In this document: in pieces, positions 44,860-56,830 of the stretch | Layout of the letters: every line of letters begins with the position of its first letter | How positions within the stretch are numbered: the stretch's first letter is position 1 | NCBI GenBank assembly: GCA_959347315.1 | Contig: OY365812.1 | Coordinates: 810,727-874,726 of the forward strand | Length of the DNA stretch: 64,000 nucleotides | Direction of reading: 5' to 3' | Origin: Bimastos eiseni | Taxonomy: Eukaryota > Annelida > Clitellata > Crassiclitellata > Lumbricidae | The notes under the pieces: generated by a model | The model's input: only the letters and a program-made list of their open reading frames with translations | What the model was told of the DNA's origin: nothing | Databases searched by the model: none | Program-made: the position numbers and the translations under genes

Positions 44860-46562
44860 TATAGAGCTATTATAGTCTGAACGTTAAATCTCTAACACTA
44901 CCTTTGCAAAGTGCTCGAAATAACTTATTAGAGTAATTTTTTTATAGGTCCATGACATTAGCACGTAATTGTTTTCATAATTGAAACATTGAAGAACGAT
45001 TCGTTTTCTTTCATTCCTCGTTCGTTCATTCTCTTATTTCGTTGCAAGACGCAATTAGTCTCATAGGCATATTAAGCACGCACATGACATTCGCAATTAC
45101 AGATAATTTGCTGTAGTTGAGATCATGCAAGTAGTTCAAGCCCAAAACACTCGAGAGACATTGTACCGCTTATAGTATCGTATCCAGAGGCGTCTACCCT
45201 TCCCCCTAAGTCATTGAAACCACTTACCCCTGCCAAGCGATTCCACTCCCCTCCATACCTAACGGGGCCCGAGGACACAACCCTATAAAAGTCTTTTGAA
45301 ATTGCAGATGCATGTAGACATGTGACAACATAACTTAGGCAGTACTGTTGTGTCGCTTCTCTTCAAGTAAGTAAGTTCTAAACAATTTGATGAACAGGCA
45401 AAATAAGTATTCTATGATGAGTCGTACAATGAACCAAGTAAATGGCGCACACATCGTGATACTGAGGAATAGAACAGCATAGCTCAACTAATAAAGTGTG
45501 ATGGTAAAATATATAACAAATTCCCCAGCCTCGAAATCCTCAAATGTCCTTCTTCCCGTTTCTTGTATGGAGTAGTTGCTACAAGGCTTACACGGTGTAG
45601 ACGTCACTGGTAGCATCTTTAGATTTCTATTGCGTCTCTCACAAAGTAACTATTCATGTTTGCTCTCAGTACAGAAACTGTGGTGAAAAAGAAATGTATG
45701 TAAAGAGCGCGAAGCCGAAGAATCTAGTCATTAGCCTTGACCTTAGTGATGCCAAGCGGTCAATGTGCAAAATGCAATGTATCAGATTTGAAGTAACTAA
45801 GTTTACTGTGCATTATTTTGCTAACTGACGTATTTTATTTGTATGATATCATTGAAATAAGATTTGACATTTCTTAGGTCAGCTCAGAGAGCGCTTCTGA
45901 GTAGGTATCTTGAAGGGCGCTATATAAATGTTGTAATACTTTATATATCAAGCGGGGTCATGAGGCAGTTCCTTTAGATGAAGTCCAGAGTCGCATTTTA
46001 TAGTCATACGATATTGGATATAGGCTAAAGATAACACATGCGAGCCTAACTGAACAACTCTGTCGGATGCATACACGACTTGATGATATTTGGTGTTCTA
46101 CAAGTGCAAGTAGGGTCATGTACAAGGATGTTCTTGAAGGAAACTCTGGCTGTTTCGTTTTTCATTGAAGGGGACTTCTGAGAAAGCAGAGATAAGTAGG
46201 TCTTAAAAGAATACATACCTTCAATTTCAACTTTAACAATGATTCTAAGAAACATTGTCATTAACAACTAGTTTTAAGGGCAAAAATAAACAATTTAAAA
46301 GTTTGTGACCATGTTTTTTAATTGATTCTCTTTGAATGTTTAACATTTACATGTTCAAAGGGTGTGACTTGGATTTTATAAAAAAATGTTTTCACCTTAA
46401 TAAAAAAAAATTAAAAATAATTTTTTATTTCACAGAGATTTTCAAAAAAATTAATTTTTTCGCGTCACCCAACATCCAAATCTCATAACAATACAACGTT
46501 CTAGGTATGTGCAAAATTTGATGCTTGTATCACAAAGTGCACAATTATTTTCCTATGCCGCT

Positions 46563-46599
<37 letters not shown>

Positions 46600-46730
46600 T
46601 TATTTATATATATATATGTATATATATATATGATCTTAGGCTCTTGCAAGGCGCAAACACTGTAAAAAATATACATCAATATAGCGCTATGGCGAGCCGA
46701 TTATTTACAACTAAATCCTTCATTCAAACC
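44860..46730. other. No gene seen
   Basis: AT-rich. Holds a plus-strand LINE tail-like piece (45893-45945, GGGCGCTATATAAATGTTG), poly-A/T-rich DNA near 46380-46460 and a (TA)n tract at 46566-46632. Confidence 0.5.
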
Positions 46731-46746
46731 TTGTGGCCTGTCCGCC

Positions 46747-46925
46747 ACAGAATTAACTCCCGGGAGTCAATTTGTCCTAAGTTGAATTAACTCCCCGGGA
46801 CTGTTTATTCGCAGAGGGAGTGTATTTATCCGAGGAACAATTAACTCCAGAGTAAATAATTATATCCTAGGTACAATACACTCCGGAAGTTAATTTATCC
46901 AAGGAGTTAATTTAGCGTCCTACAC
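46747..46925 (-). mobile_element. Solo end of the foldback element
   Basis: Matches the right terminus of the element at 19965-21722: CTCCCCGGGA, GGGAGTGTATTTATCC, TAGGTACAATACACTCCGG, TTAATTTAGCGTCCTACACC. Only one end is present. Confidence 0.7.
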
Positions 46926-47282
46926 CGGCCTACTTTAATTCAGAAATTATGGGTCTCTGATTGATGCAGCCCCTTATTTATATTTATCTAAAGGATTTTC
47001 TTAGATTATAAGAGCTTCTCAACATAGACTTTTCGATATGATCATAATTTAACGATCATCAAATTCAGCGCAGACGTGTGCACAAAAGTGTGAACCATTC
47101 ATAAGTTGTTGCACACAACAAATTTCTTCCGCACATTAAGTTCCCCAAAAAATTAAAGTTGGCACTGCCTACATATTGTTTCTTTATATTCCTCTAGCGA
47201 CCATTTTTCATTTTGATGAGGATACGAGATTATTGAAAACCAGATATATATAATGTCCATGAACAACGATTTAAAGGTGTTT

Positions 47283-48535
47283 TAAAGTATCGTATCGTAT
47301 TGTATCCGGTTATTTATATAGCGCTTCTTGCAGTACTGGCTATTCAGAAACGCTCTCAGCGTGACAGCCCCGAGGAAATAAGAAAGTCTTCAGGCAGCGA
47401 AGGGATGAGGGTGGGAGCCCGATTAAAAGCTTGCTACGGATAATAGGGGGCAGGTCACTCCACATAGAAGGGTCCACAATAGCAAAAGCACGGTGTTGAG
47501 TTATAGCAGTCCTTGCACGTGGAACAAGAAGATCAAGTCGATCCGCAGACCGGAGAGGGTGGGAGGAGACAGCAGACAGAGGCTTTCGCATTAAGTCGCA
47601 GAGATATTTAGGAGCTTTACCCTGTTGAGTTCTAAGGACAAAGAGGAGTACCTTGTATTGGATGCGAGAGAAAATTGGAAGCCAGTGTAGGACGTCGGTC
47701 ATGAGGGTAGAAATGTGGGAGTAACGAGAAAGACAAGCAATGAATCTGGCTGCAGAGTTCATAACCGACTGCAGGGAAGATAAACGTGCCTTGGGAAGGC
47801 CAGCAAATAGTGAATTGCAGTAGTCAATGCGACAATAGATGAAAGCATGGACCATTGTTGTGAATACAGGAGAGGATACAGATCTTCTGATGGCTCTCAG
47901 ACGCCTCAGGTGGTAGTAACATGAGCGTGTCAACTGCAAGAAGTGCTCTGAGAAGGACAAAGTGCTATAAAGTGACACCTAGGTCACGGACACTGGATGC
48001 AAATGTGACATCAGGATACATTGACGTGAGAAGTGGGAGATTGAGCTTAAGGAGCTGCTGTTGTTTCCAAACCAGATCAGTTGGGTTTTAGAGGAGTTTA
48101 GGATAAGTCGGTTGGTCGACATCCATGAGTACAGATCACGTGACAGTAAGTAGATTGATCTAACAAGAGAGAGCTGCTCAGCAGTGGGACCATGTACAAA
48201 GTTTGGACATCGTCAGCATAGAAATGGCCAGTGGCTAGGTGTTTTGCGAATTAGGATGGAATGTCGGCTGAATAGAGTAGGTAGAGGATGGGACCAAGAA
48301 CTAAGCCCTGTGGGACCCCAAACTCAACTGCAGCCCAGGCCGTTCAAGGGAACGATCTGAAAGATGAGATTTGAACCAGGCAAGAGGGGGTCCACAAAGG
48401 CCGCAAGATAGTTCAAGACGCTGCAGCAAGATATCGTGATCAACCATATCGAAGGCTGAGGAAACATCTAAAAGTGCCAGAAGGGATAGGTGATAAAGAC
48501 GAAAAAAGTGCACATATAGCGGTCGTTGTATCATG
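47283..48535 (-). mobile_element. CR1/L2-like non-LTR retrotransposon, 5'-truncated
   Basis: Minus-strand reverse transcriptase pieces in order: [19 protein letters not shown] with [12 protein letters not shown] (48534-48301), a decayed middle, then LTRSCYYHLRRLRAIRRS, HAFIYCRIDYCNSLFAG, MNSAARFIA, LHWLPI, VLRTQQGKAPKYL, and SMWSDLPP (47978-47340). The 3' tail GAAGCGCTATATAAATAACC ends in GATAC-type short repeats (47285). The catalytic-core YxDD part is missing or lost in the decayed stretch 47980-48300. 5' truncation is usual for these elements. Confidence 0.88.
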
Positions 48536-48747
48536 TGTTTCGTCTTTATCTTATTGCGAATAATGTCGTAAAATGCAGTGCATTAATGATAAAGCCAGCC
48601 AATGATGTCGTAGACCTTCGAGTTCTCCTTGATAACTCTCTCTCTATTATTCTTGGCCAATTCCCATAATGAACCAGAAATTAAGTAATATTAAAGGGCT
48701 GCCCGATTAGATTCGTACGAATAATTTAATATCCTAATAGTAGTTGC

Positions 48748-48832
48748 AGTTTAACGACACTGTGGTAACAGAGATAATTGGCGTCGCTCTCCTCCTTTAT
48801 CCAGGCTTTGGACTGGCACTGGCAGTTCGATT
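48748..48832 (+). repeat. SINE-like family I copy
   Basis: TTTAACGACACTGTGGTAAC, GGCGTCGCTCTCCTCCTTTA, GACTGGCACTGGC; well preserved. Confidence 0.8.
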
Positions 48833-49477
48833 AGTGGAGGAGTTACTTTTTTATCCTAATTCCATTATGCTAAACTTATAAAATCTAAGCAACTCAATAA
48901 AAAGGTGTCTAAACGGAACTTTTCATTATTGCCAAAACTAACCTTTTGAAAGACGTAAAGTCAATTTGCTGCTCACACCGTAACAAATGCATCTGCTGCA
49001 AATTGAGCAATTTAATTTTAAGGCAATTGTCTCACACTATTAATTTTAAAGGTACATAAAGCGAACTCTGATGTCAAGTTCACTATAAATATATTATAAT
49101 TCCAAGAATAATTTAAGAATATCTGCTAACTGAGTTTATTTATCATCGATAAGCTTATTGTCCCTGTTCCACTGGCTACCTGAAATTACGTCATGTAAGT
49201 GTGTGAATGAACAGTGACGTAATTCATCAGCTACTGTCTGCGAAGGGTATCCGAAGCTGAAGCGTAGGGTCGATATGTTTCGGGTACTGTTGTATATTCA
49301 ATGTAAATAAATCTCTATAGTATAATAGGTAATTTAGAGCCATCTGGCTTGGTCTACCTCGTATTCGCCTACCCAATTTTCCCCTTGGATGACCGATCTC
49401 ATGAGTGATTATCCTCATAGGCCTACTGTAACGTGCTTTCAAATCATTTCTTTGTAGCCCTGTGTTTAAATTCCTTG

Positions 49478-49577
49478 GCATAATGCAGCACTTGCAGCTT
49501 CTAAATGTATTTTGAGTAAACACCGCTGTGTGTTAACTCAAAGTGCATTTAGAAGCTGCAAGTGCTGCATTATGCCA
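49478..49577. repeat. Long near-perfect hairpin
   Basis: GGCATAATGCAGCACTTGCA with GCTTCTAAATG is mirrored by CATTTAGAAGCTGCAAGTGC with TGCATTATGCC, about 40 paired bases around a loop of about 17 bases (AACACCGCTGTGTGTTA). The right arm continues directly into a reverse family II repeat. Could be a foldback product or a hairpin-RNA source. Confidence 0.85.
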
Positions 49578-49632
49578 AGCAAATTTCTGACGACTGCAAC
49601 GGCCTCTGTTGCTAAAAGCGGTCGTTAAACTC
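49553..49632 (-). repeat. Family II repeat copy
   Basis: AGCAAATTTCTGACGACTGC followed by AACGGCCTCTGTTGC and GTCGTTAAACTC. Confidence 0.75.
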
Positions 49633-49711
49633 CCGAATCCATAATTTGGCAATTCGCACAAAAGTAAATCTGTACGTAGAATGACTTTGCTAGAATGACA
49701 CCACTGATTAA

Positions 49712-49795
49712 ACCTTGGCAGTGCCAGTCCCAAGTCTGGGCAGCAGAGAAGGACGACACGAATGATCTTTGCTATCACGTAACAGAAACTAGCCA
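49712..49795 (-). repeat. SINE-like family I copy
   Basis: CAGTGCCAGTCCCAAGTCTG, then GGACGACACGAATGATCTTT; the 3' part diverged. Confidence 0.7.
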
Positions 49796-50092
49796 ACTCG
49801 CATAATAACGATGCCATATTCGACTGGCAGGAAATGAGATGGTAGATTCCGTAGCAAAGCAAAGTCTGGAATAATCATGAGAGTCTATGGTAACTAGATT
49901 TTCTGCCCTCTAATAGAAACAAAAAAAATGACTAAATTATACAACCGAAAAAAAGGTCACAAATGGTTTAAATGAATACCGCAACTATTCAGTAAGCCTC
50001 CCGTCGAAAAGCACACCTTGTAAACGGTTTATTTATACGCTATAATAAAGCTAACATGTACATAACTTTATTATATGTAATAGTTTCTTGTA

Positions 50093-50180
50093 ATATGCTG
50101 TAATATGCCCGGCAAATTTCTGTTGACGGCAACGGCCTCTGTTGTCATTGATAAGCTGTCGTTAAACTCTGGATCCGTCC
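50093..50180 (-). repeat. Family II repeat copy, with family I scrap after it
   Basis: TGTAATATGCCCGGCAAATT, GACGGCAACGGCCTCTGTTG, AAGCTGTCGTTAAACTC. A short reverse family I scrap (GCGCCAGTCCCAAACC) follows at 50237. Confidence 0.75.
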
Positions 50181-50530
50181 ATTCACATCATTGGCATAAT
50201 GACTAGTTTCAATTCCGTCACTGATCGCACTTTTGGAGCGCCAGTCCCAAACCAGGGAAAGGATGAACATACATACATGCAGTCACACATGCGAAAGGGT
50301 CTTCTCTATCGTTCCTCAGCCCGCTGAGCTTCGACTACGTGAGTCCCACCAGTTGGAGCAGCCTCCCCTTCCTCTACGGGTGGAGCTGCTCTCTCTTATC
50401 TTCTGCCTCCCGGAAGTGTCTGATGATCTTCATGTTCTTCGTTTAGCTATGGGTTGAGCTACGACTATAAGCACACTCAATGAAGCTAGGACTTATAACC
50501 GGATCCATGTGAAGTCGTTTATATTACCAA

Positions 50531-51442
50531 CTAGACTCGAAAGTTGAAGTTTGCATAAGCAAATATAAGGCTGGGGTTTTTCAATTTCCCGTGAATCATC
50601 CATTCAATCGGTTTATCATCGATGATGTTCTGGAGAGGAACATAACGTACGTCGTCTCTGCATTTCCATATCTCTTTGCCATCTTTATCATTTTCAAGGT
50701 TTCCTCCTCCAATGACAAAGATTCGTCCGTTCTGAAGAACCAAACCAACGTGAACTACATCTGTCTTAAACTGTTTCCTTTCACTCCAAGTCTCCGTCTC
50801 AATGTTATATATAAAAGAAGTGTAATGTCCAATCAAAATAACAGATGTATCCCAGAGTACAGCTCGCATCAAACTATAGCAACGTGGGATTGGTTTTGTA
50901 AGGAGAGTGCATGTGTTATGTCTAGTGTTGTACACTTGAACGTCATTCAACCCTTTGTTGTCTTTATCTGATCCTCCGAAGATATAGAGTGAACCCTTAA
51001 ATGGAACACAGTTTCCTGAACTCTGGACACAATGAATCAACTTTCCAACTGTGGTGCATTTGTCATCGACTGCGTTGTAGGCTTCAATGCTGTTTATAAC
51101 GCTTTTATTAGAATCAACAAATCCTCCGCAGATGTACAACACTTTATCGATAAACGCTGCGCTGTGTCTACATCGGCCTTGAACTAAAGATCTGCATTTC
51201 TTCCAACCTGAAATCTCTGTGTATTTCCAAATGTCATCATTACCGTTTCCTATTCCTGTAACGTACATCGTGTTACAGTAAACGGAGGCGAAAACTTCTA
51301 GCGTCATTTTAGTCGGTGTTTGTCCCTGAGTTGAGATTTCATTTGACCGATGTAGATTTATTTTTATGACGTCCTTCGTCATCGTCTGACCACCATATAA
51401 TCCTACGATTATTGCACAGTTCTCAAATTCTGCAGTGATTTC
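50531..51442 (-). CDS. TRIM B exon 2: kelch domain, frame problem
   Basis: A kelch-repeat exon very close to that of TRIM A: VLYICGGF...IEAYN, LYIFGGSDKDN...VQVYN, IFVIGGGN. A 283-codon frame runs open to the stop at 50531. The acceptor CAACAG (AG at 51444-51443) matches the sister copies, but one extra base just inside the exon (GAGAAAC where the others have GAGAAT/C; 51419-51425) puts exon 1's phase-1 end out of frame with the kelch frame. Otherwise the exon is undamaged. This is either a sequencing or assembly error, a very recent frameshift, or use of a different donor in exon 1 (for example ATA|GTTTCC, phase 0). Confidence 0.75.
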   Translation of the reverse strand, partial: EITAEFENCAIIVGLYGGQTMTKDVIKINLHRSNEISTQGQTPTKMTLEVFASVYCNTMYVTGIGNGNDDIWKYTEISGWKKCRSLVQGRCRHSAAFIDKVLYICGGFVDSNKSVINSIEAYNAVDDKCTTVGKLIHCVQSSGNCVPFKGSLYIFGGSDKDNKGLNDVQVYNTRHNTCTLLTKPIPRCYSLMRAVLWDTSVILIGHYTSFIYNIETETWSERKQFKTDVVHVGLVLQNGRIFVIGGGNLENDKDGKEIWKCRDDVRYVPLQNIIDDKPIEWMIHGKLKNPSLIFAYANFNFRV

Positions 51443-51835
51443 TGTTGAGACAATGAAAGAGCCGAACGATTATTGAGTTAAATAATATACCAATGACATT
51501 TATTTCCGAGTGTTTGAGAACTGAGACTTTAATTTAAAAATGTGAGGTCATATATTTTTTAAATTTATTCATGCATTTAGAAAAATTGTCACACAGAAAT
51601 CAAATGCCGCTTATTGAACAATTATATGCATTTCACTCTGATTTGCGCAACTTATCAATAAATTTTATGGAATAAAAAATGAATATTGATTCGGGTGCCC
51701 AAATTTTCCGACGCTTAGGCCTACTAGAAATAAATTTTAAAACATAGGGTTGCAATGTGTTATTTAGCTGCTCCTTCAACGCTGTAAGCAATCGCTATGA
51801 GACGTTGAATGAGCTTACTCGATCACTGCTCGCAC

Positions 51836-51918
51836 TCTGACAGTGCCAGTCTCGAGCCCAGATGAAGCAAGAGGGCGACGTCAATGATCTTTGTTATCAC
51901 ACAATGTTGGTAAACTGA
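51836..51918 (-). repeat. SINE-like family I copy in TRIM B intron
   Basis: ACAGTGCCAGTCTCGAGCCC, then GAGGGCGACGTCAATGATC and TTGTTATCACACAATG. Confidence 0.75.
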
Positions 51919-52149
51919 AACTGTTTTCGTTTGAATGAACTTTGATTGAACGGCAATCATGGCACTCGAAGAAATATAAATTTAATTAAATCCGATAAAT
52001 ATTAATGGAATGATACTACAATAAAATGAATTTGATCAATCTAAGCAACAGCACTAGTTCACTGATGCGATAATCAGATAAGATTTGTCATCACAATACA
52101 ATACGACTAGGCTTGTATTCAACGTGCTTTGACACGACAAGTCGTGAAC

Positions 52150-52322
52150 AAAAGCGCACACACGTCTCGACGACGCAACTACAGTTGTAATGCAGAGCAA
52201 TTATTGTGCGCGAAGGACTTGCTCAAGATCCCTACACAGTGATTGACGCCTCGGACGAGGGTCGAGCCCGCTCACTCAGTGCACACTGAGTGGTTTGGGC
52301 TGACCACTCTAACCGATCGGCC
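52150..52322 (-). mobile_element. tRNA-derived SINE in TRIM B intron
   Basis: Minus strand: GTGGCCGATCGGTTAGAGTG, GGGCTCGACCCTCGTCCGAG, then the same body as the copy at 30.2 kb (CACTGTGTAGGGATCTTGAG). Tail truncated at AGCGC. Confidence 0.8.
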
Positions 52323-52419
52323 ACAAAGATTTTCTGAGTGATAGATTTTAGTGTAAAGAATTATTCTACGTATACAAGCACAATGAACAACTGAATACAT
52401 AAACTTTAGGAAACTATAC

Positions 52420-53553
52420 CTTTTATGTGGCCTACAAAGTTGTCGCTGAATTTCTGTAAGACTTGTCTTAAATCTGTTGCTCTGAAAGTAACTTCGACTG
52501 ATTGATGTGGACGACCAATGCATGCCTCATGATCCTTTTCTATCTCTTCTGCTCTACCAATTAATTGACCAACTGAACTGCAGATGTCTCTGGCCGATCC
52601 TTTCGATGTTAGTTCATTGCAATATGTCTGAAAACTACTTAATATTAGGCAACATCTTTCAACTTCCTCCATTTGAATTTCCATTTCCTTTAGACGATTT
52701 GATTTTATCACAGATAACTCATTCAAAAGAGATTTAGCATTTTGATCTATCATGTCTTTAAGTTCCTGAGTTCTGTCATAAATCTCTTTCTCTCTCTCTA
52801 CTAATTCTTCCAGAAAATCCGCTTTCCTCTTCTCTGCATGTTTTCTCATTGACAACATGTCATTCATGAAAGCCAATGTAATCAGTGATTTCTTTTCAAT
52901 CGTTTTGCGAAATTCTTCCTCTACTGTAGTCACATCTTTGCAATCGTGGAATTTGTGACTTTCAACAAAACACGAGACGCAGACGATTTTCTTGCATTCA
53001 GCGCAGTAGTAATCTTGTAGTTTATGAATGTGTTTGGTGCAGGTTTTCACGGAAACTAATCGCTTCCTTTCTAACTTCATGTCACTTCCAATATTTACCA
53101 TTTGGTGATCTTTGCTCAATTGCTGAAATTGATGAACTTTGGCGCAGCTGTCGCAGTAGTTATCTTGGCATTCAAAACATCTCATCGAAGCTATTGGTAT
53201 TTGTCCTGCTTTGCCTTCATTCCTGATAGTACACATATCGCAGATGTTGGTTGCATCTGCCTTTTGCAACGTCATCTTATACTGCAGTAAGTTTTCCATG
53301 AAGAAGTTCTTCTGTACGCCATTGACTCCATCTTCTGGAACGATAAACTCTTTACGACATAATGGACACGGCATTTTGTCTCCTGGTTTCTTCTGTGTCG
53401 CTTCTGAAGTACGTTCCAGGCATTGAAAGCAGAATGTGTGAATGCATGGCAACATTCTTGGATCATTGAATGCGTTCATACAGATTGGACATTCTGTTAT
53501 TTTTCGGAGTTGGTCTTCAGCCTTTTTCTCTACTTCAGTCATCTCATATTATG
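52420..53553 (-). CDS. TRIM B exon 1: RING, two B-boxes, coiled coil
   Basis: First coding exon; ATG at 53542-53540 (MTEVEKKAEDQL), 11 bases after a strong acceptor (AATTTTCAG at 53554). Residues about 18-65: C3HC4 RING (CPIC, CIHTFCFQC, CPLC). Residues about 100-150: B-box 1 (CDMC, CFEC, CDSC, H). Residues about 165-205: B-box 2 (CTKH, YYCAEC, CVSC, HKFHDC). Residues about 215-330: long Glu/Lys coiled coil (KADFLEELVEREKEIYDRTQ). It ends AAAAG|GTATAG in phase 1 as in TRIM A. RING plus B-box plus coiled coil predicts an E3 ubiquitin ligase. The 5' noncoding exon is expected in module D (donor at 54777). The kelch exon follows after a 1 kb intron. Confidence 0.87.
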
Positions 53554-54314
53554 CTGAAAATTATTTATACAATACACGGTCAACAGCTGTTGCAATGGAA
53601 ACTTAATGGTTCCTCTCCACTCTCAATTTCGTTCTTACCATTATCGATAAAGCTTTAGATGTTCAATTGAATCAAAGCGGGGTGGAGTCATTTAAGGCTA
53701 GCATCGGACATGCTATAAAAAAGTAAAAGCATGGGAGTCTTAAAATTTGGGTCATTGTATGTCCTCCAATTGGGTGTGACAATCAACTTTAAAATCATTG
53801 ATTCCGAAAACATCTTAAGACCATCTGGTTTATGGTCGGCAATATCAAAACGCTGTTTACAGCGGATACGTATTAGAAACTAGATATAACAAAAAAATAA
53901 CAACCTTTGTGAATGACTTTATTCTGAAACTGTTTACAGACCAAACACGTACATTCGGCCGATGCAACATGGATTGAATGGCATAATTTTAATGACGTAA
54001 TTCTTAATGATTTGTTCATAGCGAGTAAATAAATGCATTACAAGCATTGTGGATTGAATTGGAAGATTCTTTGTAATATTCCCTGAAATATAGACTTCCT
54101 ATGTTAAGATCTTCGTTAAGAGAATATTGGCTTCGTGTCTCCAATCATTGACTTTCTTGAACTTGAATATCAGCCATACTTAACACGGTGTAAGCTAATT
54201 TGACCCCTACAGAAGTTACATCGTTTCTGGCATGATATTATGTGGAAGTAGGCTGTTTATTTAACAGTTCCAATCTGTGAAAAAGCGATGATTGTATCAG
54301 GATTTTAGTCAAAT

Positions 54315-54925
54315 AATCCACCTGTGGAGTTTCTCTTCCTTTTCAATATGGCTAACTCAATGTAATAATAAATTGTCTTTCATATCTTGCTCTGTGTTTC
54401 AACGTCCGGGAAAAATCATCAAGGTTATTTCCTCCGATTTCATTTTTACTTTCGATTTCAAGTTCCTATTCGGAGACTTGTTAGGGTCAAATAAATCTTT
54501 ACACAATATTACTAATATATACTGATAACAAATGTGCTTAATATATGGTTCTCAAACATCGTCATTCTTGAATCCATTTGTAATGGGCTTTTACGTTTCA
54601 TTCCGAACGTTATGAAGCATTATTATAGACTGTGAAGGAGGCAGTGGACCTATTGTTGCACCTCTGACTAACACTCCATTTTGCAAAACATATAAAAAAT
54701 TGATTCCAACTAAAGTTCAGAATGTTTAACTAAAAAATTACTAGAACTGAACCAATAGGAGATTAATGCTGACTTACTCTTCTCAGCAGTTTCTCAGTTG
54801 ACAATGCGGATGAGTTTAGTACAATACATGTGTGTCAAAATGCAAGTGTGACATAGTTATCGCTGACTGACCTAGTTTCTCTCGTCTGCACTCATTGATT
54901 GGTCTCCTTCGTCTTTCCTTCACGT
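54315..54925 (-). promoter_or_regulatory. Type I 5' module, copy D (TRIM B)
   Basis: Best-placed copy. The promoter-like part (54912-54868: CCAATCAATGAGT, GAGAAACTAGGTCAG) leads to an exon ending CTGAGAAGA|GTAAGTC (54777-54771), about 1.2 kb upstream of the TRIM B acceptor at 53554. The intron part at 54315-54560 has TTTTTACTTTCGATTTCAAG and TTCCTATTCGGAGACTTGTT. Spliced, it would give TRIM B a noncoding first exon. An E-box-like CACGTG is at 54931. Confidence 0.65.
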
Positions 54926-55560
54926 GCCAGTTCATTATAATATTCAAGTAGCCTAAGTACGCATTTAAAATTATTATATTTATGTGTGTATCAGGGTACT
55001 TGTATGACGTCGTTTTAGTAAATGACGAGAGGCGCTTCGTCACTGTTGGCTACTTTATAGGCACAACAGAGCAAATGCGTGTTAAGACAAGCTGATTAGT
55101 AGTGTACAGTGACTGGTTTTCCAAAGAGATCCACGGAGAAGAAGGCGCCCCTTGCGCGCAACCGATGTTGAATGTCAATTCAGTGATCTCAACCCAGCCC
55201 ATGAGGATCAGTTTTATGCCTAAATGTGTTTTCTCCTCAGCTATAATCTTTACAAGATGTCTCTTATTATTACGAAATGATAATTTGATAAAATCTGGCT
55301 GTGATGAACACAATCTGGGCAGCGCATTTAAGTAAGTCCGATTCATTAAGAAATTAATGTGAAAGTTATACATTTAACGAATGTGTAGGTTAGGTCTATG
55401 AGGTCATCTGGGATTGCAACAATAATGGCTATATTATGCAGTCTGTGATTTATTTAAGAAGAAATGTTTGCTTGTCCTGGCTGCTTTATTATTTAAAGCT
55501 TAGGCCTATTAAAATGTCAAACGTTTATCCTACTGGAATTCATCCCTTGCTACAATACTT

Positions 55561-55700
55561 TTAAAAGCAGAATGTGTTAATACATGGCAACATTCTTGGA
55601 TCATTGATTGCGTTCATGCAGATTGGACATTCTGTTATATCTGCAATTTGTTTCTCACTTCTCTGTTCAAATTCCTCCATCTTCACTTCAGTCTGGGTAT
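55561..55700 (-). pseudogene. Dead TRIM stub: start and half RING
   Basis: Begins after TTTATAG| at 55700 with an ATG at 55680-55678, then ITECPICMNAINDPRMLPCI and NTFCF and a stop. The RING histidine is Asn, and all of the RING second half, B-boxes and coiled coil are missing. The type I module E lies just upstream, as for TRIM B. Confidence 0.8.
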
Positions 55701-55984
55701 CTATAAAGCATATCTTTTATACATAAACATCTTCAAATCTCAGCAACATTACGTAATGAGTACATAGAAAGAAGATGACACGCAAGCAGTTTTGGATCGT
55801 AATGGGCGCCTTTCAGGGCTGCCGACAGTTAAATTCGACTCCTGTAATTACGATGTTATTTCAGAAGCTTAAACGCTTTTGACTTTTTATGGGACTGAAT
55901 CGATTTATCTAACACGCTAATTTATGGCTATTTTCAATTTTGAATGAAGTGATGATTTGGTCGAAATATCTACAATTGAATTTT

Positions 55985-56610
55985 CTATATCCCCGTCATT
56001 GTGGCAATTGCAGTAGGCCTAGGACTGTTGCATGATTAAGCCATCTTTCATAGCTTGCTCAGTAATTCTATGCGAAGGAAATTACCATGGCTTTATTTTT
56101 ACTTTCGATTTCCTGGTCCTATTTGAACGATTTGTGATGACCAAACAAAGCTAAGCATTCTGATCTTGAGATACACTGAAACTAAAGGTGGTTAACTTGA
56201 AGTGTTTTCAAACATCATCACTCATGAATTTATTCGTAATACTCGTTGCATTTGATTCCTGTTATAATGGGTATGAATTAAGAACGTTTGACAAAGGCGA
56301 AGGACTAACCTACATTTTGTGCGCAACACACGCACAAAGACTCAGAAATTAATTCAAACCAAAAATCCATTAAGGGGATTGACATGCTAAAATGAAGAGT
56401 CCCCTTGGACTGAAGTGAAAAGAGATGATACGGGTCGACTTACTCTGATCCTCTTCACAGTCGCTTCTCACTTGATAAGACTTAGGTTAAGTATTATGAG
56501 CCCTGTCTGTGAAACCAAAAGGATGACCTAGTTATGTCCGAATGACCTCGTTGCTCTCTGCTGTGGTAATTATGATTGTTTGGCTTCATCTTCTACCTCT
56601 TCATGCGTTA
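55985..56610 (-). promoter_or_regulatory. Type I 5' module, copy E (of the dead RING stub)
   Basis: Intron part (TTTTTACTTTCGATTTCCTG) at 56094-56120. The exon part ends GATCAGA|GTAAGTC (56443-56437), and a GACCTCGTTGCTCTC box is at 56543. Order and spacing to the RING stub at 55.6 kb match TRIM B with module D. Confidence 0.6.
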
Positions 56611-56642
56611 GTTCACTATTATATTCAGTAAGCAGTGAGGCT

Positions 56643-56830
56643 GCTAACGGATACCCGAATACCCGGATACCCGAATACTCGGATACCCGAATACCCGCCC
56701 GAGGCTCACTGAACTCGGTTCTCGGGGTACAACATTCCGTAAAATGAGCAATTCACGACATTTTCTAACAAAATGTTTGCGCGGTCGGCTACCCGGGTAC
56801 CCGCTCCTCGGGTCGACGGGTACCCGGGCC
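56643..56830. repeat. GGATACCCGAATACCCG repeat and mirrored block
   Basis: A short tandem repeat of CGGATACCCGAATACC-type units (56647-56700), then, after a 70-base gap, CTACCCGGGTACCCGCTCC and CGACGGGTACCCGGGCC. GC-rich; resembles the ends of the inverted-repeat element at 33.7 kb in its CGGGTACGGG words. Confidence 0.65.

Noticed and set aside
49227..49523. 98-codon minus-strand frame with RIITHEIGHPRGK
   Set aside because: HEIGH recalls a metalloprotease HExxH start, but the third ligand pattern and any family context are missing, and the frame runs into the long hairpin.
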